Source: Candidatus Dormiibacterota bacterium
Lineage (GTDB): Bacteria; Vulcanimicrobiota; Vulcanimicrobiia; Vulcanimicrobiales; Vulcanimicrobiaceae
Length of the DNA: 64,000 bases
NCBI GenBank assembly: GCA_035532835.1
Contig: DATKQG010000008.1
Span: 1-64,000 of the forward strand
Direction: 5' to 3'
Below, piece by piece: positions 14,416 through 23,824 of the stretch; positions within the stretch are counted from its first letter, which is position 1, and each line of letters opens with the position of its first letter. The notes under the pieces are model-generated. The model saw only the letters and a program-made list of their open reading frames with translations, ran no database searches and had not been told where the DNA came from. The position numbers and the translations under genes are program-made.

Positions 14416-17034
14416 GTGAAGTACTCCATCATCATCCCGGTCTTTAACAAGGCCGCGTTCACCCGGCAATGTCTCGACACGCTTCGCCCGACGTTAGAGG
14501 GAGCGGGCGAAGGCGAGATCATCGTCGTCGACAATGCTTCGAGCGACGAGACCCAAGAACTGCTTGCCGGATACCCGTGGATCAGGATGATCCGTAACGA
14601 AGTGAACGCCGGGTTCGCCGGTGCAAATAACCAAGCGGCTCGCGTCGCGCGCGGTGAGTATCTCGTGCTGCTCAACAACGATACGAAGGCGTTTTCCGGC
14701 TGGTTGCGCGCGATGTTGGCTACGGCAGAGGATCCCAATGTCGGAGCGGTCGGCGCACGGCTCATTTTTCCGAACGACACGATTCAACACGCCGGCGTCG
14801 TGGTTGCGCAGAGCCTTCTGAGCCGCCAGAGTATTTCGCCGTTCCATCACAATTTTATGGTTCCGCGGGACGAGCCGGACGTTCTGATTCGGCGTGATTT
14901 CCAGATCGTGACCGGTGCGTGTTTGCTCACGCCCCGGCTGCTGTACGGCGAGCTTGGCGGTTTGGACGAACGTTACTGGAACGGGTACGAGGATGTCGAT
15001 TACTGCCTGAAGGTCCGCGCTCGCGGCCTTCGTGTCGTGTACGAGCCGGATGCCGTGCTCTATCATTACGAATCGCAGTCGGGCGTCCAGCGCTTCCGCA
15101 AGGCTTCGTGGAATACGGAGCTTTTAGACGAGCGTTGGCGAGGAAAGGTCGCGTTCGATGCCGGCGTGACGAACCTGTCGCGTGGGCTCGTGCGGCGTGT
15201 TACCCGCGAGCCGCGTGGAGGGATGATCTGGAATGTGTTCCCGATTCCCGCTACCACGGTGGTCGTTCACGGAACTGAGCCCATCGCCGGTCGGGCCGCC
15301 TTCGAAGGTACGTTGCGAGCTTCGTCTGTGCCCATTCATCGGATCCTGTGGGCTTTCGGTGACGATGTCGTTGACGTTGCTCGCGATGCGATGGAATTGC
15401 GTGGACACCGCTACATCGTGTTCGTGCACGGAGGTGCCGCGCTCGCCCCCGGGTGGCTCGACGAGCTTTCGAGCCAGGTTGAAGGCAGCGTCGATGCGCT
15501 CGCGGCCACATATGCGCCGGAGTTACCCATCGGGACGAACGTCGCACCTATAGGGGTCGACGCGCGTTGTACGCTGCTGGCGTTGCACCGTTTACCGCAG
15601 CACGTGCGGCTAGGTCGCTTCCCGACGCTTGACGGCGCATTGGCCGACCTCTCGCTGCGTGCTCTCGATTTGGAGCTTGGCACCCGCGGCGTATCCCGGC
15701 CGATCGCCGCGCTCGGAGGCCCCGTCCGCGATAGCTCTTTCGAGGCGGCCTACGGGTTTGCCGTATCGGATATCCTGCGGGACGACCGCGGGGCCATAGA
15801 GCAGCGTCTCGAGCATCGAAAGAAACCGGCTCGCGGATTAATCTCGATCGTCACGTTAAGCTGGAATGCGCTGGAGTTTACGAAGTTGGCGCTCGACTCG
15901 ATCCAAAAATACACCAGCGAGCCATACGAAGTCGTTGTCGTCGATAACGGCTCGCGGCCGGACGCCGTGGCCTATCTACAGTCGATCGAGGATCCGCACG
16001 TTCGCGTCGTCTACAACGAGCGTAATCTCGGCTACGGTCTCGGGAATAACGTCGGTATGGCGCACGCGCGCGGCGACTACATCGTCCTGCTCAACAATGA
16101 CGTGATCGTCACCGAAGGTTGGCTCGACGGCTTGCTGGATGCCTTCGCGCGAATTCCGGGGTTGGGAGTCTCCGCCCCTCGCAGCAATCGCGTGGCCGGC
16201 TCGCAAGTCGTCGGCGATGCGTCCTACGCAGACACCGACGGCATTCAACGATACGCTCGCGAACGGCACAAGCGCTGGCATCGGAGCGGCTACATCACAG
16301 AACGCGCCATCGGCTTGTGCCTCTGTATCGACCGTCGAGTGATCGACGAAGTTGGTGGCTTCGACGACCGGTTCGGGATGGGCAATTTCGAGGATGACGA
16401 CCTCTGCATTCGTATTCGAGCGGCCGGGTACCAGATTTACGTCTGTGACGACGTCTTTATCCATCACTTCGGGAGCCGCTCGTTTGTGGCGAACGAAGTG
16501 GATTATTCGAAAAGCATGCAGGAGAACTGGACGAAATTTGCGCGCAAATGGGGCTATGCGATGCCGACCCCGGAGCACGGATACGATCCGCGTTCTGCAA
16601 ACATGGGGGGGTTCGTGCGCGAGCGCGACTACGTCGCGCTACCCGCAATCTGTCTAAGGACCGATGCCGCCGGACCGCGCGCCGTTAACGCTGCCATGCG
16701 CTTCTATTGTGTTGTGAATGACGAGGGTCAATGGCCTCCGGTTGCCCAGTTTGTGCGCCGGTTCGTACGGGCATTCTCTGCGGAGGATCCCGTCGTGCTG
16801 GCGATCGGCGCCACCGGTCCCTTGGTAGCGCAAACCATCGGTGGCCGGATCGAGTCCTTATTGAATCGCCTCGGTATCGATCCGGCCCGCGCGCCGCATC
16901 TCGAGGTGAGCGACGAGGACGGCGTCGATGTATGGGTCGGGGCCTTTGAGGAGGACCACATCGTTGAGGCTATCTCCATCGCGGACCCCAGCCCCAGCGG
17001 GCTCCGTAGGCTGATGAGGGAGATACGGACGTGA
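14416..17034 (+). CDS. Tandem family 2 glycosyltransferase (two GT2 domains)
   Basis: The 872-residue protein contains two rhamnosyltransferase-like GT2 modules. The first (about 1-250) has YSIIIPVFNKAAF and LLNNDTKAFSGW; the second (about 470-720) has ISIVTLSWNALEF and LLNNDVIVTEGW, each with the NND metal site. The last 150 residues are unassigned. A bifunctional enzyme adding two sugars is plausible. GTG start, 10 nt after the previous stop; its own stop overlaps the next GTG. Confidence 0.85.
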   Translation: MKYSIIIPVFNKAAFTRQCLDTLRPTLEGAGEGEIIVVDNASSDETQELLAGYPWIRMIRNEVNAGFAGANNQAARVARGEYLVLLNNDTKAFSGWLRAMLATAEDPNVGAVGARLIFPNDTIQHAGVVVAQSLLSRQSISPFHHNFMVPRDEPDVLIRRDFQIVTGACLLTPRLLYGELGGLDERYWNGYEDVDYCLKVRARGLRVVYEPDAVLYHYESQSGVQRFRKASWNTELLDERWRGKVAFDAGVTNLSRGLVRRVTREPRGGMIWNVFPIPATTVVVHGTEPIAGRAAFEGTLRASSVPIHRILWAFGDDVVDVARDAMELRGHRYIVFVHGGAALAPGWLDELSSQVEGSVDALAATYAPELPIGTNVAPIGVDARCTLLALHRLPQHVRLGRFPTLDGALADLSLRALDLELGTRGVSRPIAALGGPVRDSSFEAAYGFAVSDILRDDRGAIEQRLEHRKKPARGLISIVTLSWNALEFTKLALDSIQKYTSEPYEVVVVDNGSRPDAVAYLQSIEDPHVRVVYNERNLGYGLGNNVGMAHARGDYIVLLNNDVIVTEGWLDGLLDAFARIPGLGVSAPRSNRVAGSQVVGDASYADTDGIQRYARERHKRWHRSGYITERAIGLCLCIDRRVIDEVGGFDDRFGMGNFEDDDLCIRIRAAGYQIYVCDDVFIHHFGSRSFVANEVDYSKSMQENWTKFARKWGYAMPTPEHGYDPRSANMGGFVRERDYVALPAICLRTDAAGPRAVNAAMRFYCVVNDEGQWPPVAQFVRRFVRAFSAEDPVVLAIGATGPLVAQTIGGRIESLLNRLGIDPARAPHLEVSDEDGVDVWVGAFEEDHIVEAISIADPSPSGLRRLMREIRT

Positions 17035-19016
17035 GAACGCACGGAGCGTTCTCCACATTCGATCTGCGCTTGGATGCCGCTGCTGCCAAAAAGCTGCTTT
17101 CGCCCGATCGTCTCGTCGCCGCACGTTTGGAACCGACGCTATCGGTACGCTACGAGGGGCTCTTGGACCTGACGTTCGAGCGAGGCGGCCGGTTCTTGAC
17201 GGTTCCGCTATTGAAAGTGGAAGCTCCGATGCTGGTTGCTCGCGAGAGCGACCCGTTGATCTGGCCGCGTTGGGTTCGCGATCTTCTTGAAAGCGACGTC
17301 GCGGATCATATCCAGGAGTTGATTTTTCCGTGGTTGCGGGCCAGAGTACTCGCGCGTTTTGAAAATGACGAATCGATCCATATGTTCTCGGAAAGCGATG
17401 CGACGCGGAGCGACTTCGAGCGAGCTCGATCGCTAGGGCTCCTGGGCGCGGCCCCGTTTCCCGACGTGGTTCGTTCCGCCGCCGCGGCAATGTACGCGCG
17501 ACGGCTCACGCGCGGACGAAGCGCCGGCGTGTACGATCCGGACGGCGGTAATGGAGCGGCGTTCCTGATCGGACGAGCGGCGTCGGTGTATTTTGATTCG
17601 GGGAATGCGGACCAGAATGCGTTCGTTCAGCGTTGGTTTTCGACGCTCTCGTTTGCACCGTCGCAGGCTGCCGCGGTCGACGTCGCCGTGGGCTTACGCG
17701 AACGGCTGCCGGACGGTGCCGAGCTTGTGATTCGCGGCGCGGCACTCGCGAACGAGCATCCCGTTATCGTTGCGCGCCCGCTGCCGTTAACGGTCATGCT
17801 GTCCTTCGACCCCGAGGATTCCGTTGCGGATGGATCTTTCGCAGTTGCGGTTCGATCGCGGGCCGCAGAGCGCGCTTCGGCGCTTGCGGAACCTATCGCC
17901 GTGGGCGGCTCGGCTGGAAACGTCGCAATCGTAGTCCGCGAGGATCTGTGGAGCAATCCCGATGCCGACACCGACGCCGTTCGGGTGTTGGCGCGCCGGC
18001 TGCAAGCCGAGGGGTTCACGCCTTCGGTGAGCATCGCAAGCAGGCCGCTTCACTCCGACGCCGTCGATATCGTCCACGTTGTCGGGCATCGCCATGCGTC
18101 CGCCATTCTCGCCAATCTCCAATCGCTCAAAGAGCGCGGGATACCGATCGTGGTGATGCCCTACCTGGACGATCCGGGCGGCCTGGCCGCATGGGGAACA
18201 TCCACGACCCTGGGAGCGCTTCGCGCGATTCCGGATGACGCGTTCTATGAAGAGTATCTCGGTGCGATCGCCATGAAGCGGCTGGTTTGGGAAGTTCCGG
18301 TCCCCCTTGCGGCACCGGCTCCCGATCCGGATGTCCGCGCGCTGTTCGAATTCGCATCATCCATCATCGTGGTCTCGGAGGAAGAGGAGCAGCGCGCCAG
18401 AGCGGGATTCGGATATCGCGGGCCTGCCGTGAACGTCCCGGCGCTCTTCGATACGGCGCTCCCCGCCGGCGTCGATGCCCTTGTCGGACACGACGACTTC
18501 GTACTCGTCCATACCTCCATCGAGCCCCGCAGCGGCGCAATCTTTGCGGCGCTGGCCGCCTCGAAGGCGGGCTTCGCCGCGGTGGTCACCGGCCCGATCG
18601 GCAATAGCGAGTACTACACCTATCTGCAGATGCTGGCGGGCGATCGCGTGATTTTTCTTCCCGAGCGCTGGCTCGATGCAGGCCGGCTGGCGGGCCTCTA
18701 CGGACGAGCCCGTGTCTTTCTGGATGCATCGTGGACGGGGCATGGATTGCACCGCTTGGCCCGGGCAGGGGCCGCCGGCGCCGCTCTAGTTGCGTCCTCG
18801 ACGGGTCTGGCATCCTCGGTATTTGGGGCATCGGTCGAGCTTGTGGACCCGGCGGGAGTCGATGCCATCGGCGAAGGCCTCCGGCGGGCCTGGGAAGCGG
18901 CGCCGGTACGCGGGGAGACGCTCGCGCTCGACGCGGCTCGTACCTTCGACCAACAACTGGCTCTTGTCGGCGTCGTTCGCGCGTACCAGCAAGCAAGTTC
19001 GGGGGCGACTCCTTAA
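17031..19016 (+). CDS. Large protein with glycosyltransferase-B-like C-terminal half
   Basis: The 661-residue product is not confidently recognised. The C-terminal half (from about residue 340) resembles a GT4-type fold: HVVGHRHASAILANL, VSEEEEQRARAGFGY, then a YLQMLAGDRVIFLPERWLDAGRLAGLYGRARVFLDAS segment that looks like the donor-site region of GT-B enzymes. The N-terminal 330 residues match nothing I know. It is coupled to the tandem GT2 gene by a GTGA overlap, so a joint role in one glycan is likely. Confidence 0.55.
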   Translation: MRTHGAFSTFDLRLDAAAAKKLLSPDRLVAARLEPTLSVRYEGLLDLTFERGGRFLTVPLLKVEAPMLVARESDPLIWPRWVRDLLESDVADHIQELIFPWLRARVLARFENDESIHMFSESDATRSDFERARSLGLLGAAPFPDVVRSAAAAMYARRLTRGRSAGVYDPDGGNGAAFLIGRAASVYFDSGNADQNAFVQRWFSTLSFAPSQAAAVDVAVGLRERLPDGAELVIRGAALANEHPVIVARPLPLTVMLSFDPEDSVADGSFAVAVRSRAAERASALAEPIAVGGSAGNVAIVVREDLWSNPDADTDAVRVLARRLQAEGFTPSVSIASRPLHSDAVDIVHVVGHRHASAILANLQSLKERGIPIVVMPYLDDPGGLAAWGTSTTLGALRAIPDDAFYEEYLGAIAMKRLVWEVPVPLAAPAPDPDVRALFEFASSIIVVSEEEEQRARAGFGYRGPAVNVPALFDTALPAGVDALVGHDDFVLVHTSIEPRSGAIFAALAASKAGFAAVVTGPIGNSEYYTYLQMLAGDRVIFLPERWLDAGRLAGLYGRARVFLDASWTGHGLHRLARAGAAGAALVASSTGLASSVFGASVELVDPAGVDAIGEGLRRAWEAAPVRGETLALDAARTFDQQLALVGVVRAYQQASSGATP

Positions 19017-19027
19017 CGCAGGACGCC

Positions 19028-19055
19028 TAAATTACGCCTCTTCAAGAGCCGATTA
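19028..19055 (+). promoter_or_regulatory. Sigma28-type promoter of flaG-fliD-fliS
   Basis: TAAA at 19028-19031, 16 nt, then GCCGATTA at 19048-19055. A normal leader with a good GGAG-type ribosome-binding site precedes the ATG at 19089. It should drive flaG-fliD-fliS and the following FliT-like gene. Confidence 0.65.
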
Positions 19056-19088
19056 TAGAAGATAGGACGTGAAGGAGACGAGAGGCAC

Positions 19089-19469
19089 ATGGATGTTCCG
19101 CCGCCCCCCGCGCCAGGGGCAAATATCATAACGGCAGCGCCGGCGAGCCCGCAAGCCACGGGTTCCTCCTCGGCGACGCCTGCGAGCGGCCCCTCGGGCC
19201 CCGCGACCACCACTACCGCAGCCGTGCCCGGGCAATCAAATGCCGGCCTCGCTCCGGCGATCGCGAAGATTTTTAGCGCGCGCGGGATCCCGCTTCCACT
19301 GAGCCTGAACGTCTCGTACCGCGTGGTAAAGGATCCGAACGAAATCGTCACGGTCTTCACCGACCCGAGCACCGGCAAAGAAATTGCGCAGTTCCCGGCC
19401 GAGATCATGATCGGTCTAGCCGAGTTTTTCGACCAGCAGCAAGGCGCTACGCTCGACCGTAGCGCGTAA
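19089..19469 (+). CDS. flaG: FlaG family protein
   Basis: FlaG proteins influence filament length and lie beside fliD in many flagellar clusters. The 126-residue product has a disordered Pro/Ala/Thr-rich N-terminal half and the family core at the C-terminus: VSYRVVKDPNEIVTVF then PSTGKEIAQFPAE, matching the usual ...V.V.D..TGEVIRQIP pattern. fliD starts 18 nt downstream. Confidence 0.85.
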   Translation: MDVPPPPAPGANIITAAPASPQATGSSSATPASGPSGPATTTTAAVPGQSNAGLAPAIAKIFSARGIPLPLSLNVSYRVVKDPNEIVTVFTDPSTGKEIAQFPAEIMIGLAEFFDQQQGATLDRSA

Positions 19470-19487
19470 CGAGAAGAGGTTTACAGC

Positions 19488-21527
19488 GTGTCTTCAAGTT
19501 CGGTCCCTGGGACCAACGTCGCCCCGATTACGTTCCCGGGAATCGTTTCGGGTATCGATTACAACTCGATCATCACCAAGCTGACCTCGCTCACGCTTGC
19601 GCCGACGAATGCGCTAAACGCGCAACTCGCGACACTCAATAACGCGAATCTCGAGTTGATCAAGATCAACAACATGCTCGAGTCGGTGCAGAATGCGATA
19701 GCCAACCTCTCCAATCCATCGCTGTATAGTTCGTACGATGCCACGTCGAGCAATACGGCATTAGCGACGGCCAAGGGCATTGCGGGCCAAGTTGCGACCC
19801 CTGGTACCTATGTGATCGAGAGCGCAAGCGTCGCCACCTCGACGGTCATTACGAATTCGACGTCGGTCGGGCACAAAGAAACGGATCTTATTACATCAGG
19901 TACGTATGCCGGCCTGGCGTCTGACACGGTTCCTCTCGTGGACTCGTACGCGGCGGTTCAACCGAATAACGGCACCTCCTCGACCGGCCAGGGTCAAATC
20001 ACTGTCGATGGAGTTCAAATACAGTATAACGTCAACTCTCAGTCGATTGATCAAATATTCACCAACATCAACAACGCGGTACACTCCGCCGGTGTCGACG
20101 CCAGTTTCAATATTGGATTCCAGTCCGGCACCGACGTGGTCGCGGTTACCGGCACTCAGCCGATTACACTCGGTAGCGCTTCCGATACCGGAAACCTGTT
20201 AAGTGTTTTAAAGCTCGATCAAGCGCAGAATAATACGACGAGCGTTACGGGAACCTCGGGCGTCGGAGGCTTGAGTGAAACCGCGTCACTCGATACCGGC
20301 AATGACGCCAACCTTATCACACCGATTAGCTCCGGCACCTTTACGATCAACGGCGTGCAACTTTCGGTGGACGCTACCGGCGACAATATCGCGTCCGTTC
20401 TCGCAAAGATCAACGCGAGCAGTGCCGGCGTCACCGCATCATACGACGCCGCTACCAATCATATTGCGCTGGTGAACAATGCGACCGGAACGCAGAGCAT
20501 CGTCCTGGGCTCGAGTAGCGATACGAGTAATTTTCTTTCTGCCGTCGGTCTGACTACGGGAAGTGGCGCCACAACTGCGGTCGGGAAGCAATCCGTTTTA
20601 ACCATACAGAACGCCAGTGGCGTACTTTCGACGGTATATAGCGGGTCTAATGCCATAACAACGGCGATTCCCGGGATAGAAATCGATCTAACCAGCGCCA
20701 TTAGCTCGCCGGTATCGATTACGGTTGCTAAGGATACGACCAATCTCGTTAACGCACTGAACACCTTTGTGTCGGCATATAATGCGGCCATCGGTGAAAT
20801 CAACAGCGCGTCGGCGCCGCCGATCGTCTCCGCAGTGCAGCCGGGGACTCTCTCTACCGGCAGTTCGCAAAGTTTCGGTGGTGGCGTGTTGTACGGTAAC
20901 TCCGACGTGCAGTCGCTACGCTATCAACTCACCAATATCGTGGGCGGCATGTTTGGCGGTGCATCGGATGCAGGGTACAATTCGCTCGCAAAAATCGGCT
21001 TAACGCTAGACGATAGTTTCTCCACGGTGACGACCGGCAACAACGGTCAGTTATCGAACGGTGGAACCGCGTCTCCCGGCAGTACCAGCGGCGGTACGAT
21101 TCAAAACACGACGTATCAAGGTACGGATGGACAGCTCCAGCCGCTGAATACCACCACCCTGCTGGCCGCACTCCAGGCCAATCCCAACGCCGTGAGCGAT
21201 GTCCTTAATGGGGCCAACGGCCTCACGCAGCAACTCGGGACGTACCTGACCGGTGTTACCGGGGCGCCAACGCTGCTTAATAGCGGCCCGGCCGGGAATA
21301 TTCCAACGGTGTCGCTGCTGCAAAATTTCGAAAACAACAATACGAACACCATTCAGGATCTTCAACAGCAGATAAAACAGATCACCAGCAATGCCAACCA
21401 GCAGGCCAACAATCTGCGAAGCCAATTCGTTGCAAGCGAAACCTTGATCTCGGGGCTGCAATCCGAGCAGCAGCAGCTTGCGGCCGCTCTGGGCTTTACC
21501 GTATCCTCATCGAGCTCGTCGTCATAG
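19488..21527 (+). CDS. fliD: Flagellar filament capping protein FliD
   Basis: FliD (HAP2) caps the growing filament and guides flagellin insertion. The 679-residue protein opens with the FliD motif FPGIVSGIDYNSIITKLTSL and an adjacent coiled coil, has repeated flagellin_IN-type segments (INGVQLSVDATGDNIASVLAKIN), and ends in a long C-terminal coiled coil. It is larger than most FliD proteins (450-500 aa) because of extra Ser/Thr-rich surface domains. GTG start preceded by AGAAGAGG. The fliS gene follows after 10 nt. Confidence 0.93.
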   Translation: MSSSSVPGTNVAPITFPGIVSGIDYNSIITKLTSLTLAPTNALNAQLATLNNANLELIKINNMLESVQNAIANLSNPSLYSSYDATSSNTALATAKGIAGQVATPGTYVIESASVATSTVITNSTSVGHKETDLITSGTYAGLASDTVPLVDSYAAVQPNNGTSSTGQGQITVDGVQIQYNVNSQSIDQIFTNINNAVHSAGVDASFNIGFQSGTDVVAVTGTQPITLGSASDTGNLLSVLKLDQAQNNTTSVTGTSGVGGLSETASLDTGNDANLITPISSGTFTINGVQLSVDATGDNIASVLAKINASSAGVTASYDAATNHIALVNNATGTQSIVLGSSSDTSNFLSAVGLTTGSGATTAVGKQSVLTIQNASGVLSTVYSGSNAITTAIPGIEIDLTSAISSPVSITVAKDTTNLVNALNTFVSAYNAAIGEINSASAPPIVSAVQPGTLSTGSSQSFGGGVLYGNSDVQSLRYQLTNIVGGMFGGASDAGYNSLAKIGLTLDDSFSTVTTGNNGQLSNGGTASPGSTSGGTIQNTTYQGTDGQLQPLNTTTLLAALQANPNAVSDVLNGANGLTQQLGTYLTGVTGAPTLLNSGPAGNIPTVSLLQNFENNNTNTIQDLQQQIKQITSNANQQANNLRSQFVASETLISGLQSEQQQLAAALGFTVSSSSSSS

Positions 21528-21537
21528 TAAGGCGAAC

Positions 21538-21975
21538 GTGAAGAATCTTTCAGCCGAACAGAAATATCTAGAGACGTCGATAGCGACCGCGTCAAAAGAA
21601 GACCTTATCGTCAAGATTTTCGACGTGTTGATCATCGCTGCGCAACAGGGGCACGAGCGTCTCGTGGGCGATCGCAACGACATCGAGGGCATTCACAACG
21701 CGTTGCTTCGCGCGCAGCGGGCTTGCTGTTTACTCATGGGCTCGCTCAATATGGAAATCGGCGGAGAGCTTTCAAAAAATCTGTTCCGCGTGTACGAATT
21801 CTGGCACCACGAACTCGTCATGGCGAACATGCAGAAGGACCCGGTACGCGTCGAGCGGCTCATTCCCGATTTTAAGGACTATCGCCAAACCTGGAATACG
21901 GCCGTCGCGCAGTTTAAAGCGATGCAGCGCGCTTCCGCCTCGGGTGAGTCGGCGAGTTTTGCCAGCGTCGGATAG
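21538..21975 (+). CDS. fliS: Flagellin export chaperone FliS
   Basis: FliS binds the C-terminus of flagellin and prevents premature polymerisation. The 145-residue helical protein matches FliS in length and pattern: YLETSIATASKEDLIVKIFDVLI at the start and NLFRVYEFWHHELVMANMQKD in the third helix. GTG at 21538 is chosen because an upstream frame opening lies entirely inside fliD. Its 3' end overlaps the next gene by 32 nt. Confidence 0.9.
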   Translation: MKNLSAEQKYLETSIATASKEDLIVKIFDVLIIAAQQGHERLVGDRNDIEGIHNALLRAQRACCLLMGSLNMEIGGELSKNLFRVYEFWHHELVMANMQKDPVRVERLIPDFKDYRQTWNTAVAQFKAMQRASASGESASFASVG

Positions 21976-22351
21976 GCCAGCGGAGATCGAAACGATCGTA
22001 CGCGAGGTCGGCGACCTCGAGCGCCTCTGCGGCGAGCTTGAAAAGGGCATAGCGGCGACCGATTGGGAGAACTGCGATGAGCTTTTAGCACAGATGCGAC
22101 GCGCCACGCATGCGCTACGTAACGCGCTACAAACCACGCAGGGGCAAAGAGATGAAGCGTTCGAGGAGCAGCTGCGGGCCCGCATCCAGCGGATCATGCA
22201 AGTTCGCGACGGACAGATCGAGCGGCTGCGCGCCTTTCACGACGGCGTAGGCGAACGCCTACGAACCCTCTCGAATTGGAAGGTTTACGCGCGTTCGGTT
22301 GGCGCTAAGGATGCCCCCCGACGCTCGGCCGGGCTAGACAGGCAGACGTAA
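21944..22351 (+). CDS. FliT-like flagellar chaperone
   Basis: A 135-residue, highly charged helical protein directly after fliS, in the usual FliT position (chaperone for FliD). Two long amphipathic helices are seen (ETIVREVGDLERLCGELEKG and a later EEQLRARIQRIMQVRDGQIERL), but no strong FliT signature. The GTG at 21944 overlaps fliS; a TTG at 21959 is an alternative. It ends the plus-strand flagellar block and converges on the minus-strand gene ending at 22364. Confidence 0.6.
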   Translation: MSRRVLPASDRPAEIETIVREVGDLERLCGELEKGIAATDWENCDELLAQMRRATHALRNALQTTQGQRDEAFEEQLRARIQRIMQVRDGQIERLRAFHDGVGERLRTLSNWKVYARSVGAKDAPRRSAGLDRQT

Positions 22352-22363
22352 GCGAGCGCGGTT

Positions 22364-23824
22364 CTACCGCAGGAGGGTTTCGAACGCGGCCAGCAGACTG
22401 CGCGCGGCCGCATCCAGGCTCGGCTCCGGAGCAAACAGGATCCCGGTCGTCCGATCGAGGCGAATCCTAACGAAGAGTCGTTGCAGCGCGGTCATGGACG
22501 TTTGCGCGTAGGCGCGAAGCGCATTTTCGAGGGCGGCCGACGCGCCCGGGTCGGTGACGTGCGCGGCGCCTTGCGCCTGGAGCGCAAGCGTGAGTTGCCG
22601 CGCTCGCACGAAATCCCAGCGTTCGCGTTCGTCGGCAATGCGGCGCACCACTTGCATCGTCGGCGCGGAGAGCTCGGTCGCGAGCACGACCGCATCGTCT
22701 TGTTTGTCGACATCGAGCACGGGATGCGGCACGAGGGCTTCGAGGCGGGCCAGCAGATCGCCGGTATAGTCGCCGATGGGCTCGCGTTTCCCCAACTTTT
22801 CGTGTAGGACGACGCGGTGCAGCACCTGCGATTGCGCGTCCAAATGTTGTTTGATACCGCTGGCGTCGGCGCGGTTACCATCGACCGAACAGGCGAGCGC
22901 GCTGGCAAAGATGCAATGTTGCAGCATGGTCGGCGGCTTGGAACCGTTGAAGGTACGAGCGAAGAATGCGAGCGTCGTACGATCGAAGCGGCCGTAAAGC
23001 ACGATCGCTTCGCGTGGCGGCTCGGGTACCGCCGCCGCGACCGGTTGAGGCTCCGGCTCGGGTTTCGGTTGCGGCGCCACGACCGCGGGAACGATTTCGG
23101 CCGGCGGCTCTACCGCCGAAGAGAGCGCTGCATTTGCGGCTTCGTAGACGAGTTGCTCTTCTTCGTCGAGTTCGTAGATGGGGAGTTCGTCCGCGGGAAT
23201 GTCGACGGGAATGAGCGGCCTCGGATCGTAGAACGATGCGTCGGCGCGCGCGAGGTCGGCAGAGAAAGCGCTGACGCTCTGGCCTTTGCGCGAGATGGAG
23301 ATGGGCTTGGCGCCGACGACCGCCGCACCTTGAGCCCGTACTTGCGGCGCCAGAATCAACGGCTGCGAGCCGAGCTTCACGCCGAGCTTCCAGAGCAGCG
23401 TTACTCGGCCCCCCCGTGGAATGCTTTCGATCGTCAGGCCCGGGCCGAAGAGCGATTCGGCAAAACGATCGTCGCTCGGACGCCCGTCGCGCTCGAAGCT
23501 CCCGCCCCGGTAGGATGACGCTCCCGGGATGGGGACGCTGATTTCGATCGCACGGGCGGCATGGGCGCCTTCATTCGCGAGGCTTACGCCGACCGAAACG
23601 ACCGCTCCCGGAATCACGCCGCGCGCGGGTGAAGCGGAGATTTCGACGACGATTACCGCGCCTTGAGGCGCCGGCTGATCGGGCTCATCCAGGCCGAGTG
23701 CGGGTTCGGAGGAGAGCCGGCTTTGCCAACTCGCGCGGTCCGGTATCGCGAGCCCGAGGGCCGAACGCTGGAGTTCGATCAGCCGCATATCGGCGCTGGC
23801 GTCGAAATCGGGCTCTCGGTTCAT
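22364..23824 (-). CDS. Unrecognised protein with DUF11/CARDB-like domain
   Basis: The 486-residue product is not recognised as a whole. Residues about 55-185 look like a DUF11/CARDB-type beta-sandwich (AVIVVEISASPARGVIPGAVVSV, VSLANEGAHAARAIEI). A Pro/Glu-rich linker (PQPKPEPEPQP) follows, then an alpha-helical C-terminal domain (about 280-486). No signal peptide is evident, so it may be cytosolic despite the adhesion-like domain. Its start overlaps the end of the ATPase gene by 4 nt, implying joint function. Confidence 0.5.
   Translation of the reverse strand: MNREPDFDASADMRLIELQRSALGLAIPDRASWQSRLSSEPALGLDEPDQPAPQGAVIVVEISASPARGVIPGAVVSVGVSLANEGAHAARAIEISVPIPGASSYRGGSFERDGRPSDDRFAESLFGPGLTIESIPRGGRVTLLWKLGVKLGSQPLILAPQVRAQGAAVVGAKPISISRKGQSVSAFSADLARADASFYDPRPLIPVDIPADELPIYELDEEEQLVYEAANAALSSAVEPPAEIVPAVVAPQPKPEPEPQPVAAAVPEPPREAIVLYGRFDRTTLAFFARTFNGSKPPTMLQHCIFASALACSVDGNRADASGIKQHLDAQSQVLHRVVLHEKLGKREPIGDYTGDLLARLEALVPHPVLDVDKQDDAVVLATELSAPTMQVVRRIADERERWDFVRARQLTLALQAQGAAHVTDPGASAALENALRAYAQTSMTALQRLFVRIRLDRTTGILFAPEPSLDAAARSLLAAFETLLR

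Noticed and set aside
20000-21500. Internal repeats in fliD as possible mobile sequence
   Set aside because: The repeated segments are protein-level flagellin_IN modules with diverged DNA, typical of capping proteins.
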